DNA of 64,000 nt, from positions 14,760,001-14,824,000 of the forward strand of contig NC_068933.1 of NCBI RefSeq assembly GCF_023091745.1. The letters are read 5' to 3'. The notes under the pieces are model-generated. The model was not told the origin of the DNA. It was given only the letters and a program-made list of their open reading frames with translations, and searched no databases. Position 1 is the first letter of the stretch. Each line of letters begins with the position of its first letter. Position numbers and translations under genes: made by a program. The DNA comes from Budorcas taxicolor. Lineage: Eukaryota > Chordata > Mammalia > Artiodactyla > Bovidae. Positions 1 through 11,140 of this stretch are shown here, one piece after another.

Positions 1-759
1 ATGAATGCAATCCCTTGTATGAGATGAAAAAGAATATATTAATCATAGAATTACAGTGCCGGTGTCTGAAGAAAGAGGCCAACTTTTTCTCAAAGGTTAA
101 TTTCATCTCCCTGCTTTGAGGTCTGGTTAATGTATAATGTAGATGAACAATGAACATTGGAAAGGCCTGCCACAAAGAGGTTTTTTATTTTTTTTTCTGT
201 TTTCTTTCTTAATTTGATTGTTCTCACATAGGAAATTAATCATTTTCCTCATCGCTACCATTCTCTTTGGGGCTTTTTTTAGGGGGGTGGTGGTGAGGGG
301 GTTAGGGGGGGTGGTGGTGCGGGGGTCAGGAGGGTGGTGGTGTGTATATAGTGAAAACAATTTATATATGCTCTCTCAGCAGATTTCAAGTATACAAAAC
401 AGAAATTATTAACTATAGCCACCACGATGCATAAATGAAACTTTGCGCCCTTTGAGGTTAAGAATATTCCTTTGAGTCTTTCCTTTTTTGAGTATCTGTA
501 AATTGTTATCACTTAAGATGGAATGCTACTGATCAGAGGCTCACCACATTTTTAAAATCTGGCATTTCTAAGGAAATTGTCATTGGTCACCCTTTCCACT
601 GCATTGGGTCCATGTGTTTTAAAACAAAAGAAAAGAAAACTCTTACTTTCAAAGTTCTTTGTCACTATCCCTCACCAAAGTATTTTCAGGCACCTCGTAA
701 TTTGAGGGCAGGGAGAGTGAGCAAAAACAGAGGGAACAAGAGCGGGAACTCCTTGCCAG
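1..759. other. Intergenic sequence, left edge
   Basis: Apart from the G-rich minisatellite, nothing recognisable was found. Short open frames here have no domain features. Confidence 0.4.
282..344 (+). repeat. G-rich minisatellite with G-quadruplex potential
   Basis: Three degenerate units of about 23 bp start at 281, 304 and 328, each G-run + TGGTGGTG + G-run. G-runs lie at 282-287, 297-301, 305-311, 321-325 and 332-334. Open frames over it on both strands (Pro/Thr-rich or Gly/Val-rich) are low-complexity artefacts. Confidence 0.75.
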
Positions 760-925
760 GGGTTTGGGGGACAGATTCTGGTCTCTGCTCTGCCCCACTG
801 AATGCACCCATCAAGGGCAAGTCACTGACCTCTCTGAGCCTCAGTTTCCTTAGCTGTCAAATGAAGAGGTTGAACTACAGGATCTTTAGGTCTCCTTCCA
901 GCTTTAAATACTTAACTGTATGATA
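760..925 (+). mobile_element. MIR SINE
   Basis: Contains the core GGGCAAGTCACTGACCTCTC followed by the 'gagcctcagtttcc' and 'caaatgaag' wording typical of MIR in forward orientation. Confidence 0.75.
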
Positions 926-2121
926 CATAATCATAGAGTGGATCATTATTTCGACCTCTGTGGGTAGATGCTGAAGGTGGAAGAAAATTAGAATCTGTCC
1001 TTGGTAACTTTCTGGTTCCTGAGCACTAGTTATGTGGGGAATAGGGGAAAGGGCTGAAGGGTCCTCCACTTCTATTTTACAAGCTCACTAATGAATTATT
1101 CGTGTTTCACACATAGGCCTAAGGGGGTGGGGGGTGGTTGTGGCTGGTTTGACCTCTGAGAATGTTGTTTGCTAAGAGAAGGCAGAGCACAGCCTTTTCA
1201 GATGGAAAGGGAATTTACACATTATCTAATCCATACCCACCGACTTTCAGACCAACAAATTCAGACTGACTTAAGTGGCTGGATCAAGATCACAAAGCTA
1301 GTTGGTTGCACAGTCAAAACTAGTCCACTGTGAAGAAAAGCTGACCTGAATAGCCAGAAATGTGTGGTATACACATTCAATGGTAGAGAGTCTGGTTTCC
1401 ACATTAATGTTCACAAAAGTCATATAACACTATGTCAAGCTGTGGCATATGTTAGAATTCTTTACTCTGCACATGCATTAATCACAAGCAGCCCCCTGAC
1501 GTCCTCAAGAGAGCAGGAGAGAGAGGTGGTCCCCAGAAGAGGGAAGAGACACCTCTTAGGAAGCTATTTGTTTCCTGGACACAGAATTTGATCAAGGACA
1601 AAGACCCATCCTCCAGAATCCTGAGCCAAGTAACAAAACATTCCATCTGAAGCTTTTCTAATACAGTTTTTGAACTTGAAAATTAATTACCACTGAATGT
1701 TTTCCCTCAGCTTTTGCATACTGAAAAGACATCAACATGACCAGCCTCAGCTCTCTTCCTCTCTCTTCCTCCTTGACTGTTTTCCAACCAAACTGATGGC
1801 CTCCCTCCTGACTGAACCCAGCAGTCACCCTCTAGCCTCAGCTGCTCCTCTGCCTGGAATGACCGCCTCCCATAAACCACTTGACTCACACGTCTTCCTT
1901 CAAGTCTCCACTCAAATGTCATCTTGCCAGGAGACTTCCTTTATATCTGCCCAGTTAATCCACAATAGAGGAGAACTGATCAGGTCTCAAAAACAAGCTC
2001 AGAAGTATGTTAATGAGGAAATGTTTTACAGACCCTACATTTTATCATTTATATCCAGCTGTCACACACGCATTGGACATGTGCTTTTAGCAGCAGACCT
2101 AAAGCAAACAGTGATACATTT
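926..2121. other. Intergenic DNA with a short L2-like fragment
   Basis: About 1840-1960 reads like the antisense 3' end of an L2 LINE ('tgcctggaatgacc ... ctcaaatgtcatcttgccaggagacttcctt'). The rest is unassigned. An open frame starting at 1697 runs through it into the BovB that follows. Confidence 0.4.
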
Positions 2122-3369
2122 AATGCTCAAAATTCTCCAAGCCAGTCTTCAGCAATACGTGAAATGTGAACTTCCAGATGTTCAAGCTGGTTTTAGAAAA
2201 GGCAGAGGAACCAGAGACCAAATTGCCAACATCCGCTGGACCATCAAAAAAGCAAGAGAGTTCCAGAAAAACATCTATTTCTGCTTTATGGACTATGCCA
2301 AAGCCTTTGACTGTGTGGATCACAATAAATTGTGGAAAATTCTGAAAGAGATGGGAATACCAGACCACCTGACCTGCCTCTTGAGAAACCTATATGCAGG
2401 TCAGGAAGCAACAGTTAGAACTGGACATGGAACAACAGACTGGTTCCAAATAGGAAAAGGAGTACGTCAAGGCTGTATATTGTCACCCTGCTTATTTAAC
2501 TTATATGCAGAGTACATCATGAGAAACGCTGGGCTGGATGAAGCACAAGCTGGAATCAAGATTGCCAGGAGAAATATCATTAACCTCAGATATTCAGATG
2601 ACACCACCCTTATGGCAGAAAGTGAAGAGAAACTAAAAAGCCTCTTGATGAAAGTGAGAGAGGAGAGTGAAAAAGTTGGCTTAAAGCTCAACATTCAGAA
2701 AATGAAGATTATGGCATCTGGTCCCATCACTTCATGGGAAATAGATGGGGAAACAGTGGAAACAGTGTCAGACTTTATTTTTGGGGGCTCCAAAATCACT
2801 ACAGATGGTGATTGTAGCCATGAAGTTAAAATACACTTACTCCTTGGAAGGAAAGTTATGACCAACCTGGATAGCATATTAAAAAGCAGAGACATTACTT
2901 TGCCAACAAGGGTCTGTCTAGTCAAGGCTATGGTTTTTCCAGTGGTCATGTATGGATGTGAGAGTTGGACTGTGAAGAAAGCTGAGCACCGAAGAATTGA
3001 TGCTTTTGAACTCTGGTGTTGGAAAAGACTCTTGAGATCCAACTGGTTCTGCAAGGAGATCCAACCAGTTCATTCTAAAGCAGATCAGCCCTGGGTGTTC
3101 TTTGGAAGGAATGATGCTAAAGCTAAAACTCCAGTACTTTGGCCACCTCATGCGAAGGGTTGACTCATTGGAAAAGACCCTGATGCTGGGAGGGACTGGA
3201 GGCAGGAGAAGAAGGGGACGACAGAGGATGAGATGGCTGGATGGCATCACTGACTTGATGCACATGAGTTTGGGTGAACTCCAGGAGCTGGTGATGGACA
3301 GGGAGGCCTGGCGTGCTGTGATTCATGGTGTCGCAAAGAGTCAGACACAACTGAGCGACTGAACTGAAC
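2122..3369 (+). mobile_element. BovB (RTE) LINE, 5'-truncated, copy 1
   Basis: The sequence matches the second half of the BovB reverse transcriptase and the 3' tail, ending at TGAGCGACTGAACTGAAC. A candidate diverged target duplication flanks it (ACAGTGATACATTTA before, ACAGAGGTGTAATTTA after). The copy lacks the endonuclease and the RT N-terminus, so it is not autonomous. Confidence 0.92.
2126..3362 (+). pseudogene. BovB reverse-transcriptase remnant with long open frame
   Basis: Open from upstream unrelated DNA through RT motifs: motif A FMDYAKAFDC, then GVRQGCILSPCLFNLYAEY, then the catalytic box read as YSDD (2591-2602) where relatives have YADD. The frame breaks near 3045, where sequence around GAGATCCAACTGG differs from relatives. 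The C-terminal part (EGMMLKLKLQYFGHLMRR) continues in another frame to 3362. This is a retrotransposon remnant, not a host gene. Confidence 0.85.
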
Positions 3370-4184
3370 AGAGGTGTAATTTACCCAACTGGTCTAAGTC
3401 ATAAGTGGCTTGAGAATTGTTTCCCTATGTCTGGAAAGCCATAGACATTATTTACCAGTTCACTCAGTAACTAATCCTTTTGTTAACTTTTTATGAAGCC
3501 ATTAGATGTTCCATTAAGATTCTTTAAAATTTCTTATCCAGTTCTCTGATATATGAAAGTTATCAGACACCAGTATTTGCTGAAAGGTTCTTTGCATAAA
3601 TCTTCTTGAAAATGAAGACTTTGGCAAAAGCATCAGAGGGTATAACAGTAACTGTCTATAAATCCTGGAAAGACTTGAAAAGTCACAGCTGACATTTCAT
3701 CACAATGTAACTGACAAAAGAAACTTGGTTATTACTGTACCATGCAACATTTTTAAATGTCCAGAATTATGACTAATATTTTATCAGGACATACAAAGGT
3801 CACTGTTGAGACAATAGTTACTCACTTAGTCTAAGTGACAATAAAAGATTTCTAAGGCAAATATAGAATAGATCACTTGAAAGGTAAAGAAACTTAACAA
3901 GCTGTTATCAAAAGCAGTATCCCAAGAAAACTATGGAAGAAGAAAGCAAATCCCTGTTATTCAGCAAAGATGTCTCAATGGCCAGTGCAAGTACTCATAC
4001 ACACACACATACAAACAGCAATCGTGGTCTCACAAAGATCACACAGGGTGTAGCCCAAAGATTTCATTCTCTCTCCCCGACAGCACACTCAAGGTGGCTC
4101 ACAATGAGTGCATAGAGTTTTCCCATTCTGCACAAGCCAGGATGGCTCACCACAAAACAATATACACAAAACCACAAATGACAA
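3370..4184. other. Intergenic sequence
   Basis: AT-rich unique-looking DNA with a short CA-rich patch near 3990-4015. No gene or clear repeat recognised. Confidence 0.4.
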
Positions 4185-4292
4185 GGGACCTTCCTGGTGG
4201 TCCAGTGGTTAAGAATTTGCCTTCTACTGCAGGGGGCATGGGTTTGATCCCTGGTTGGGAAACTAAGATCCCATATGCCTTGTGGTGTGGCT
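4185..4292 (+). mobile_element. CHR-type tRNA-derived SINE, short
   Basis: Begins with the 'ccttcctggtggtccagtggttaag' head and keeps a B-box-like GGTTTGATCCC. It is followed directly by an AC repeat tail. Confidence 0.8.

Positions 4293-4294
<2 letters not shown>

Positions 4295-4333
<39 letters not shown>
4295..4333. repeat. (AC)n microsatellite at SINE tail
   Basis: An uninterrupted run of about 19 AC units, grown from the tail of the preceding SINE. Confidence 0.95.
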
Positions 4334-4336
<3 letters not shown>

Positions 4337-5564
4337 CAGATAAGCTATGGTGATACAGAATCAGAGGAGGTATAGTCTAGAAATTCCACTTCCAGACAGA
4401 GGCTTCCAAACAGATTGGCTCAGTTCTTGAAAGACAAGAAACCCAGAGCTGGTTCTCAGGGAGCCCAGAGTGGCTGGCCCACATGGAGTAGAAGGAGTTC
4501 CCAGTCTTTCTATCCCTGTGACAAAACAGCTCTAGATGGAGAATACCATTCAAAGACCACCCTTCCTCATTTTCAATAATGTGCGTCAGCCAGTCAAGAT
4601 TATAACAGACTCTCACTCCTTCTTCTTGGTCATAGGTTTATAGCTATAGGTCGACCAGTCTGCCTTAGTTTTTCCTTGGTGGGAAGTAGGGGAAGAGGGG
4701 CTATCAGATGAAATTAAAGGAGCACTTTCCATATTTGATCAAAAAACACTCATGCATGAACTGAAAACAAACCAGAGCCCTTGCCAGAAGACAGAAGGCT
4801 TTCCCAGAAAACAACGGCACACAGCTCAAAGAGGCCACTTCCAAGCCCCATTCAGCCATAACTTTATTCCGAGTGGCACCTTGCAGATGGGATTTCCTAA
4901 ATGGAAAATCCCAAAATGAGAACTGAATGTTCCCCAGATGGAAACAAAAGTCCATCAGAGGGACAAGGTTGGATGCAGCCTTGTAGTGTAGGCCCGGGGA
5001 CTTAGCCAGAGTCTGGTGCAGGTGTTGCGATGTCAGATGCTATTTTTTCTCTTCCTCAAAATAATTTTTTGGGGAGCAAGTCCAGGGAAGTCCAGGCAGG
5101 AGGAAAAGAAGAACATTCTCAAGGCAAAGAGTGCCTCGACAGATGCTAGGGCAGTCCCTCTCCTGCCTCTACTCCCATCTCAGAGTTCTATGAATAACTG
5201 CTGGGCTGGGGGACAGGGCATGACTGGGGCTCGGCCTTTCCAGGCAAGGGTCTCAGGCAATCTAGCCTCTAAAGGAATTCACCAACTCTCCACGCTCTCG
5301 AAAGATGCTTGTGTGGAGAAAAACCTCAGAGCATCTGATCATGTCAGGGGACACCCCTCCACTCTGGAACTCTCCCCAACTGAGCTCCAGATTGGATGCC
5401 AAAATTGATGTCTAGGTTATCTGGGTGGACCCTACCTGTAGGGTCACAAGTATCCTTGTAGGAGGAAAGCAGAGGGAGATCTGACTGCACAAGAGGAAAA
5501 GGCACTTCAATGGCAGTGAGTGAGATCAGAGGAAGGGGACCCAAGTCCAGAAATACAGTGGCCC
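4334..5564. other. Intergenic DNA ending in an old LTR-like fragment
   Basis: Mostly unassigned. About 5405-5564 reads like the middle of a MaLR/MLT1-type LTR ('ctgggtggaccc ... gtatccttgtagga'), which resumes after the BovB at 7284. Confidence 0.45.
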
Positions 5565-5576
5565 CTAGAAGCTGAA
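5565..5576 (+). repeat. Target-site duplication, left copy (CTAGAAGCTGAA)
   Basis: A perfect 12 bp match to 7284-7295, flanking BovB copy 2. Confidence 0.85.
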
Positions 5577-7283
5577 GTGGCCTTAGGAAGCAACACTATG
5601 AACAAAGCTAGTGGAGGTGATGGATATCCAGTTGAGCCATTTCAAATCCTAAAAGATGATGCTGCACTCAACATGCCAGCAATTTGGAAAACTCAGCAGT
5701 GACCACAGGACTGGAAAAGGTCAGTTTTCATTCCAAGCCCAAAGAAAGGCAATGCCAAAGAATGCTCAAACTACTGCACAATTGTACTCATCTCACATGC
5801 TAGCAAAGTAATGCTCAAAATTCTCCAAGCTAGGTTTCAACAGTATGTGAGGTAAGAACTTCCATATGTTCACGCTGGATTTAGAAAAGGCAGAGGAATC
5901 AGAGATCACACTGCCAACCCACTGAATCATAGAAAAAACAAGAGCATTCCAGAAAAACATCTCCTCCTGTTTCATAGCCTTCCCTGGTGGCTCAGATGGT
6001 AAAGCATCTGCCCGCAATGCAGGAGACCTGGGTTCGATCTCTGGGTTGGGAAGATCTCCTGGAGAAGGAAATGGCAACCCACTCCAGTACTCTTGCCCGG
6101 AGAATCCCATGGACGGAGGAGCCTGGTAGGCTACAGTCCCTGGGGTCGCAAAGAGTCGGACATGACTGAGCGACTTCACTCACACTCACTTCACTCTGTT
6201 TCACTGACTACAATAAAGCCTTTGACTGTGTGGATCACAACAAACTGTGAAAAATTCTGAAAGAGATGGGAATACCAGACAACCTGACCTGCCTGTTGAG
6301 AAATCTGTATGCAGGTTAGGAAGCAACAGTTAGAACTGGACATGGAACAATGAACTGGTTCCAAATTGGGAAAGGAGTACATCAAGAGTGTATATTGTCA
6401 CCCTGCTTATTTAATTTAAATACAGAGCACATCATGCAAAATGCCGGGCTGGATGAAGCACAAGCTGGGATCAAGATTGCTGGGAGAAACATCAATAACC
6501 TCAGATATGCAGATGACACCACCCTTATGGCAGGAAGCAAAGAGGAACAAAAGAGCCTCTCGATGAAAGTGAAAGAGGAGAGTGAAAAGGCTGGTTTAAA
6601 ATGCAATATTCAAAAAACAAAGATCATGGTATCCAGTGCCATTACTTCATGCCAAAGAGATCGAGAAACAATGGAAACAGTGACAAACTTTATTTTCCTG
6701 GGCTCCAAAATCACTGCAGATGGTGACTGCAGCCATGAAATTAAAAGATACTTGCTCCTTAGAAGAAAAGCTATGACCAACTTAGACAGCATTTTAAAAA
6801 GCAGAGACATTATTTTGCCAACAAAGGTCCGTCTAGTCAAAGCTATGGTTTTTCCAGTAGTCATATGTGTATGTGAGAGTTAGACCATAAAGGAAGCTGA
6901 ATGCCAAAGAATTGATGTTTTCTAATTTTTTGTCAACACTTTTTTTGAACTGTTGTGTTGGAGAAGACTGTTGGGAGTCCCTTGGACTGCAAGGATATCA
7001 AACTAGTCAATCCTAAAGAAAATCAATTCTGAATATTCATTGGCAAGACTGATGCTGAAGCTGCAGGACTGATTCGAAGAGCTGACTCATTAGAAAAAAC
7101 CCTGATGCTGGGAAAGGTTGAAGGCAGGAAAAGAAGGAGATGACAGAGGACGAGATGGTTGGATGGCATCACTGACTCGATGGATATGAGTTTGAGCAAG
7201 CTTAGGGAGATGGTGAAGGACAGGGAAGCCTGGCTTGCTGCAGTCCATGGGGTCACAAAGAGTCAGACGGGACTGAACAACAA
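5577..7283 (+). mobile_element. BovB LINE, 5'-truncated, copy 2, interrupted by a SINE
   Basis: Matches BovB from the region just before the RT domain to the 3' end. It is split by a Bov-tA at 5975-6195. RT remnants include GVHQECILSPCLFNL and the catalytic YADD (6506-6517). Stops and shifts occur, for example TGA in the KLW/KIL stretch near 6247. A perfect 12 bp target duplication fixes both ends. Confidence 0.93.
5975..6195 (+). mobile_element. Bov-tA SINE nested in BovB copy 2
   Basis: tRNA-like head 'ccttccctggtggctcag' with B-box-like GGTTCGATCTC, then the Bov-A unit through 'gactgagcgacttcac'. CTGTTTCA at 5967-5974 repeats at 6196-6203, an 8 bp target duplication cut in the BovB sequence. 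Confidence 0.92.
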
Positions 7284-7470
7284 CTAGAAGCTGAAAAAGG
7301 TGAGGAGACAGATTGTCCCCTGGAGTCTTCAGGAAGACCCAGACCTTGACATTAGCTTGGTGAAAATGGTTTCAGACTTCTGACCTCCAGAACTATAGAG
7401 AATGAGTCTGTGTTGTTTTAGTCCCCTAAGCTTGTGGTGATCTGTTACAGTAGTAATAGAAAATTAATGC
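7284..7470 (+). mobile_element. Right part of an MLT1-like LTR split by BovB copy 2
   Basis: After the target duplication the LTR wording resumes: 'cagacttctgacctccagaact', then 'gtgttgttttagtcccctaag' and 'ctgttacagtagtaatagaaaattaatgc', the usual 3' end of such mammalian LTRs. The family name is from memory. Confidence 0.55.
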
Positions 7471-8895
7471 ATCCAGGTGATGAGAACCTCCCAGTTCCCT
7501 CTGAGGAGGCTGTGCCACCTGGATGAGGTGAGCCCAGGCCACAGCGTACCAGTGGTGTGACAAGCTCAGGTGTGAGACTCAGTCACCCCACACCACCAGC
7601 AGCCACCCAGAGGTCTCCTCCGAGCATTGCCCTCTATACACCATCACAGGGAAGGGGTGGGGCTTCCCTGTTCAGAGATAAGAACACCTGTGTGTCCCAG
7701 GGGTTCATTGGCCTGTCCTTGTTTTGAGAGGCAGGCAGGACTGACAGGCGGCACCACACCTTCCCTGTGATGGTGCCAAGGAAAACCAACTGGCGGTTTT
7801 CTTTGGCAGATCTCAACTTAGCCATTGGATAAAATCTGAGTCGAGCTAGTTAGAGCCACCCAGGAACAGGACGTACTTGCTTATTAAACATTTCAACACT
7901 GCCAGCGTGCATTTTCCCTTGTATGTTCTGGAACACTTCTTAATCACATTACCACTCTCACATAACCTGCACTGGTATTTCATAACATAACACTTCACCA
8001 GCAAACCTGAAGCCCTGGAAGGTATTTCACCTGAAACCATCAAAAACGTCGAGTCAGAATGCATCTCTTACAGGCCTCTGAAGGGTGTCTCTGGCTTAGT
8101 CGCTACTTTGTCCGTAGGACATAGGCTACTGGGCAACACTGAACTAGGGTGAATGAGCGAAAACCCAGCTCTGTGACCCCATGGCTGCAGGCTTCTGTGT
8201 TCTTGTGAGTTTCCGAAGCTGGGGCTGGAGTTGGGGGCCATGGTATCTGAGGTGACCCACTGTGACCGCTCAGCAAGCCCAGGAACAGAGGCCCGAGATG
8301 GATTACACAAGGGCCAAGCAGGTCAGCAATGCCACTTAGAGTGGTTTGAAGTGGAGTCTGAACAGTGTGGCTGACCCCCATCACCAGAAGTGATCGCATG
8401 ACCAGATATAATCACATCACTGAAAGTGAAACCAAGAACGACCAAGAGCTGAGATGTCACAGCAGAGGTTCTCAGGATACAGCACTGCAGTCTCCTTCCT
8501 GCCTCTCCTCCAGGAGGACCAATCCATGCAGCCCTCCAGGCTGCACAGACACCAGGGACCCCAGGCCCCCAGGTCTAGGACCAGGGGTCCCCCTTCAGAA
8601 TGTGGGTGTTGAGTTGCACAATTTAAATCTCAGCCTGGGACTTGGTTTCTGAAGCACTGGCAGGCCCTTCCCATCTCACACAGACCTGTAGGAGTCTCAG
8701 GTGAAATTCTTGCAGCCACTAAACAGCAACTAACAGAGATTACAGAACCAGACTGCCTGCATTTGAAAATCCAGGCTCTACTCTTTACTGCTATACGACG
8801 GCAGCAAGCTGCTTAAACATCTCTGCTCCAGTTTCCTCATCTGTGAACAGAGAATTAAAAATACTATATAAAATAGTAAAATGTGGCTATTCCTG
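7471..8895. other. Intergenic DNA with a MIR fragment
   Basis: A MIR-like stretch ('ctccagtttcctcatctgtgaacag') lies at about 8790-8870. The remainder is unassigned. Frames at 8068-8399 and 8365-8652 have no recognisable domain. Confidence 0.4.
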
Positions 8896-9119
8896 GCTGC
8901 TGCTGATTAGCTGCCAAGTCGTATCCGACTCTTTGTGACCCTCCGTGGACTGTGGCCCTCCAGGCTCCTCTGTCCATGGGATTCTCCAGGCAAGAATACT
9001 GGAGTAGGTTGCCATTTCCTTCTCCAGGGATTTTCCCGATCCAGGGGTTGAACCTGCTTATCCTGTATCTCCTGCATTGGCAAGTGGATTCTTTACTATT
9101 GAGCCACCCTGGAAGCCCA
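8896..9119 (-). mobile_element. Bov-tA SINE
   Basis: Reverse orientation: the Bov-A unit ('ccatgggattctccaggcaagaatactgg') precedes the complement of the tRNA-like head ('gagccaccctggaagccc'). Confidence 0.9.
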
Positions 9120-9470
9120 CAACAGAAATTAACTTTCTGAGTTCTGGAGGCTAGAAGTCCACCTTCGAGGTGTCAGCAAGGCTGTGCTCTAATCTCCTCT
9201 ACGCCTTTCTCCCTGCCTTCCTTGTCTTACCCACTGTCCTGGGTGATCTTGGGGCTGTGGCGGTGTGACTCCAACCTCCGCCTCTGCTGTTATACGTCAT
9301 CCTCTCTATGTCTTCACACAATCTTCTTATAAGGACAGTAGTCATGATGGAGGACCCACCAGCCTGAAGTCATGTTAACTCATTACATCGCAGTGACCTT
9401 GCTTCCAAATAACGTCAGGACTCAGGGGTTAGACGACATCATTTGGGAGGACACAGTTTTAACAGTGTCT
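9120..9470 (-). mobile_element. MaLR/MLT1-like LTR fragment
   Basis: Reverse-orientation wording: 'agttctggaggctagaagtcca', 'cttcttataaggaca' and 'cttccaaataacgtca'. An old mammalian LTR; subfamily uncertain. Confidence 0.5.
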
Positions 9471-9639
9471 TTGCCCTTACTGCCCAGGCATTTATGGTCA
9501 AAGACAGTTATGTTATGTATTCCTCTCTCATGTCCCTTGTCATTTCTCTTTCTTATAATTTATTTGAAAATATTTTTAAGTGATAAATAATACAGACCAA
9601 TGCACTTGACTAATACAAAAGTAGGTTTTGTTTTAATAT

Positions 9640-9821
9640 CTATTATTTATTCATTTGGCTGCCCAAGGTTGCAGTTGCTGCATGCCAGGTCTTTGGTCTT
9701 CATTGTGGCATGTGGGATCTTTTAGCTGCAGCATGCAGAATCTAGTTCCCTGACCAGGAATCAAACCTGTGCCCTCTGCATTGGGAGCACATAGTCTTAG
9801 CCACCAGACCACCAGGGATGT
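9640..9821 (-). mobile_element. CHR-type tRNA-derived SINE
   Basis: Reverse orientation: 'agttccctgaccaggaatcaaacc' carries the complement of a B box, and the element ends in 'ccaccagaccaccaggga'. Confidence 0.8.
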
Positions 9822-10104
9822 TTTAGTTAAATTAAAGCAGTTTGGGTTAAATTAAGCTCTGTAAAGTCTCTTACTGAAACACCTGGCTAAAATAGAGTAT
9901 ATAATTTCCTCCCTTTTCTAATTCTCTTATTTTTCTGCAATAGCTTCATTTGTCTCAGCAACCTTTCAGTCTCTATTTTCTAGAACAATTCCAATTTAGT
10001 GAAACTTCTCAATAAAATTGGCACAGAGATCACTTAAATGCAATGCAATTGTAACACTTCTTAAGGCTCATCAAGCAAATAAATCCACAAATAAGAAAAT
10101 CTCT

Positions 10105-10409
10105 GGGCTCCCTGGTGGTCCAGTGGTTAAGAATCTGCCTTGCAATGAAAGGCACACTGGTTCGATCCCTCGTCCAGGAAGATCCCATATGCTGTGGAGC
10201 AACTAAGCCTATGAGTCACAACTCCTGAGCCCACATGCCTTAGAGCCTGAGCTCAGCAACAAGAGAGGCCTTTGCACTGAAAAGCCCATGCACCACAGCT
10301 AGAAAGCAGCCCTCACTCGCCGCAACTAGAGAAAGCTTGTGTGCAATAACAAAGACCCAGCACAGGCAAAAAATAAATAAATCTTTTTTAAAAGGAAAAA
10401 AAAAAAAAA
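10105..10409 (+). mobile_element. CHR-2-type SINE with A-rich tail
   Basis: Starts 'gggctccctggtggtccagtgg', has B-box-like GGTTCGATCCC, continues through the body ('gccgcaactagagaaagc') and ends in AAATAAATAAA followed by an A-run. Confidence 0.9.
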
Positions 10410-11140
10410 GAACATATCCTTTGTCAAATATCCCAGTTTGGGAATCAAAAAATCTGCCACTAACCAGTGGAGATCAAAAGTAAGAGGCTGGTGGAAACTT
10501 GGGCAGGGGGGTGAGGTATGCAAGAGGGCACCGAGGTCCAGAGAGAAGATCAGGTATGAGGGTAAAGAGGAATGGGCCGAAGGGACATCCCACCATTTCC
10601 CTGTGGATGCCACGCCACTGACAGGAATGACACCATGATTTCATCATAATTTCATTTTTGGCAGAAACACGTTCCTTCCCCCTTGTCTTCCCAGTAATTA
10701 AATGTCCAAAGAAGGAACTTGAAATCAAGACTGGAAAAGGAAACAGCACAAGAGTTGGAACTGGAAAACAACAGCTGAGGTAAAAGCCAGTGAGGAGGAC
10801 AGAGCCAGGGCAGAAAGCTTCACCTTCCTGGTGTCAGATTCATTTTCTGACTCATCACGAGAGCTGGGGCCTGGCCAGAGGGTTTCAGAGCCATTTTCAC
10901 AGGTAGGTGTCAAGAGGACAGAAAATGAAGGAAAACTCAAGATAGGACATGAGAGAGGAGAGTTTTCTCTCAACAAAGACACCAGAGGGAAAAAAGGTAG
11001 GTGACAGAGGAGAAGAGAGAGGCACAGATCTGTGATATGAGACAGCCTCTCTGCAACACTGACACGGAAGCTGTGTTTGCAACAGAAAAAAAGGGGACAG
11101 CTATTAAGGGGGTTAGGGGTCAAGATAATCCCAGTCAATA
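10410..11140. other. Intergenic sequence
   Basis: No repeat or exon recognised with confidence. Ser/Leu/Pro-rich reverse frames (10474-11138) show no domain. Confidence 0.35.

Noticed and set aside
5975..6060. tRNA-like sequence with B-box-like GGTTCGATCTC
   Set aside because: It is the head of a Bov-tA SINE, not a folded tRNA gene; the same applies to the other SINE heads.
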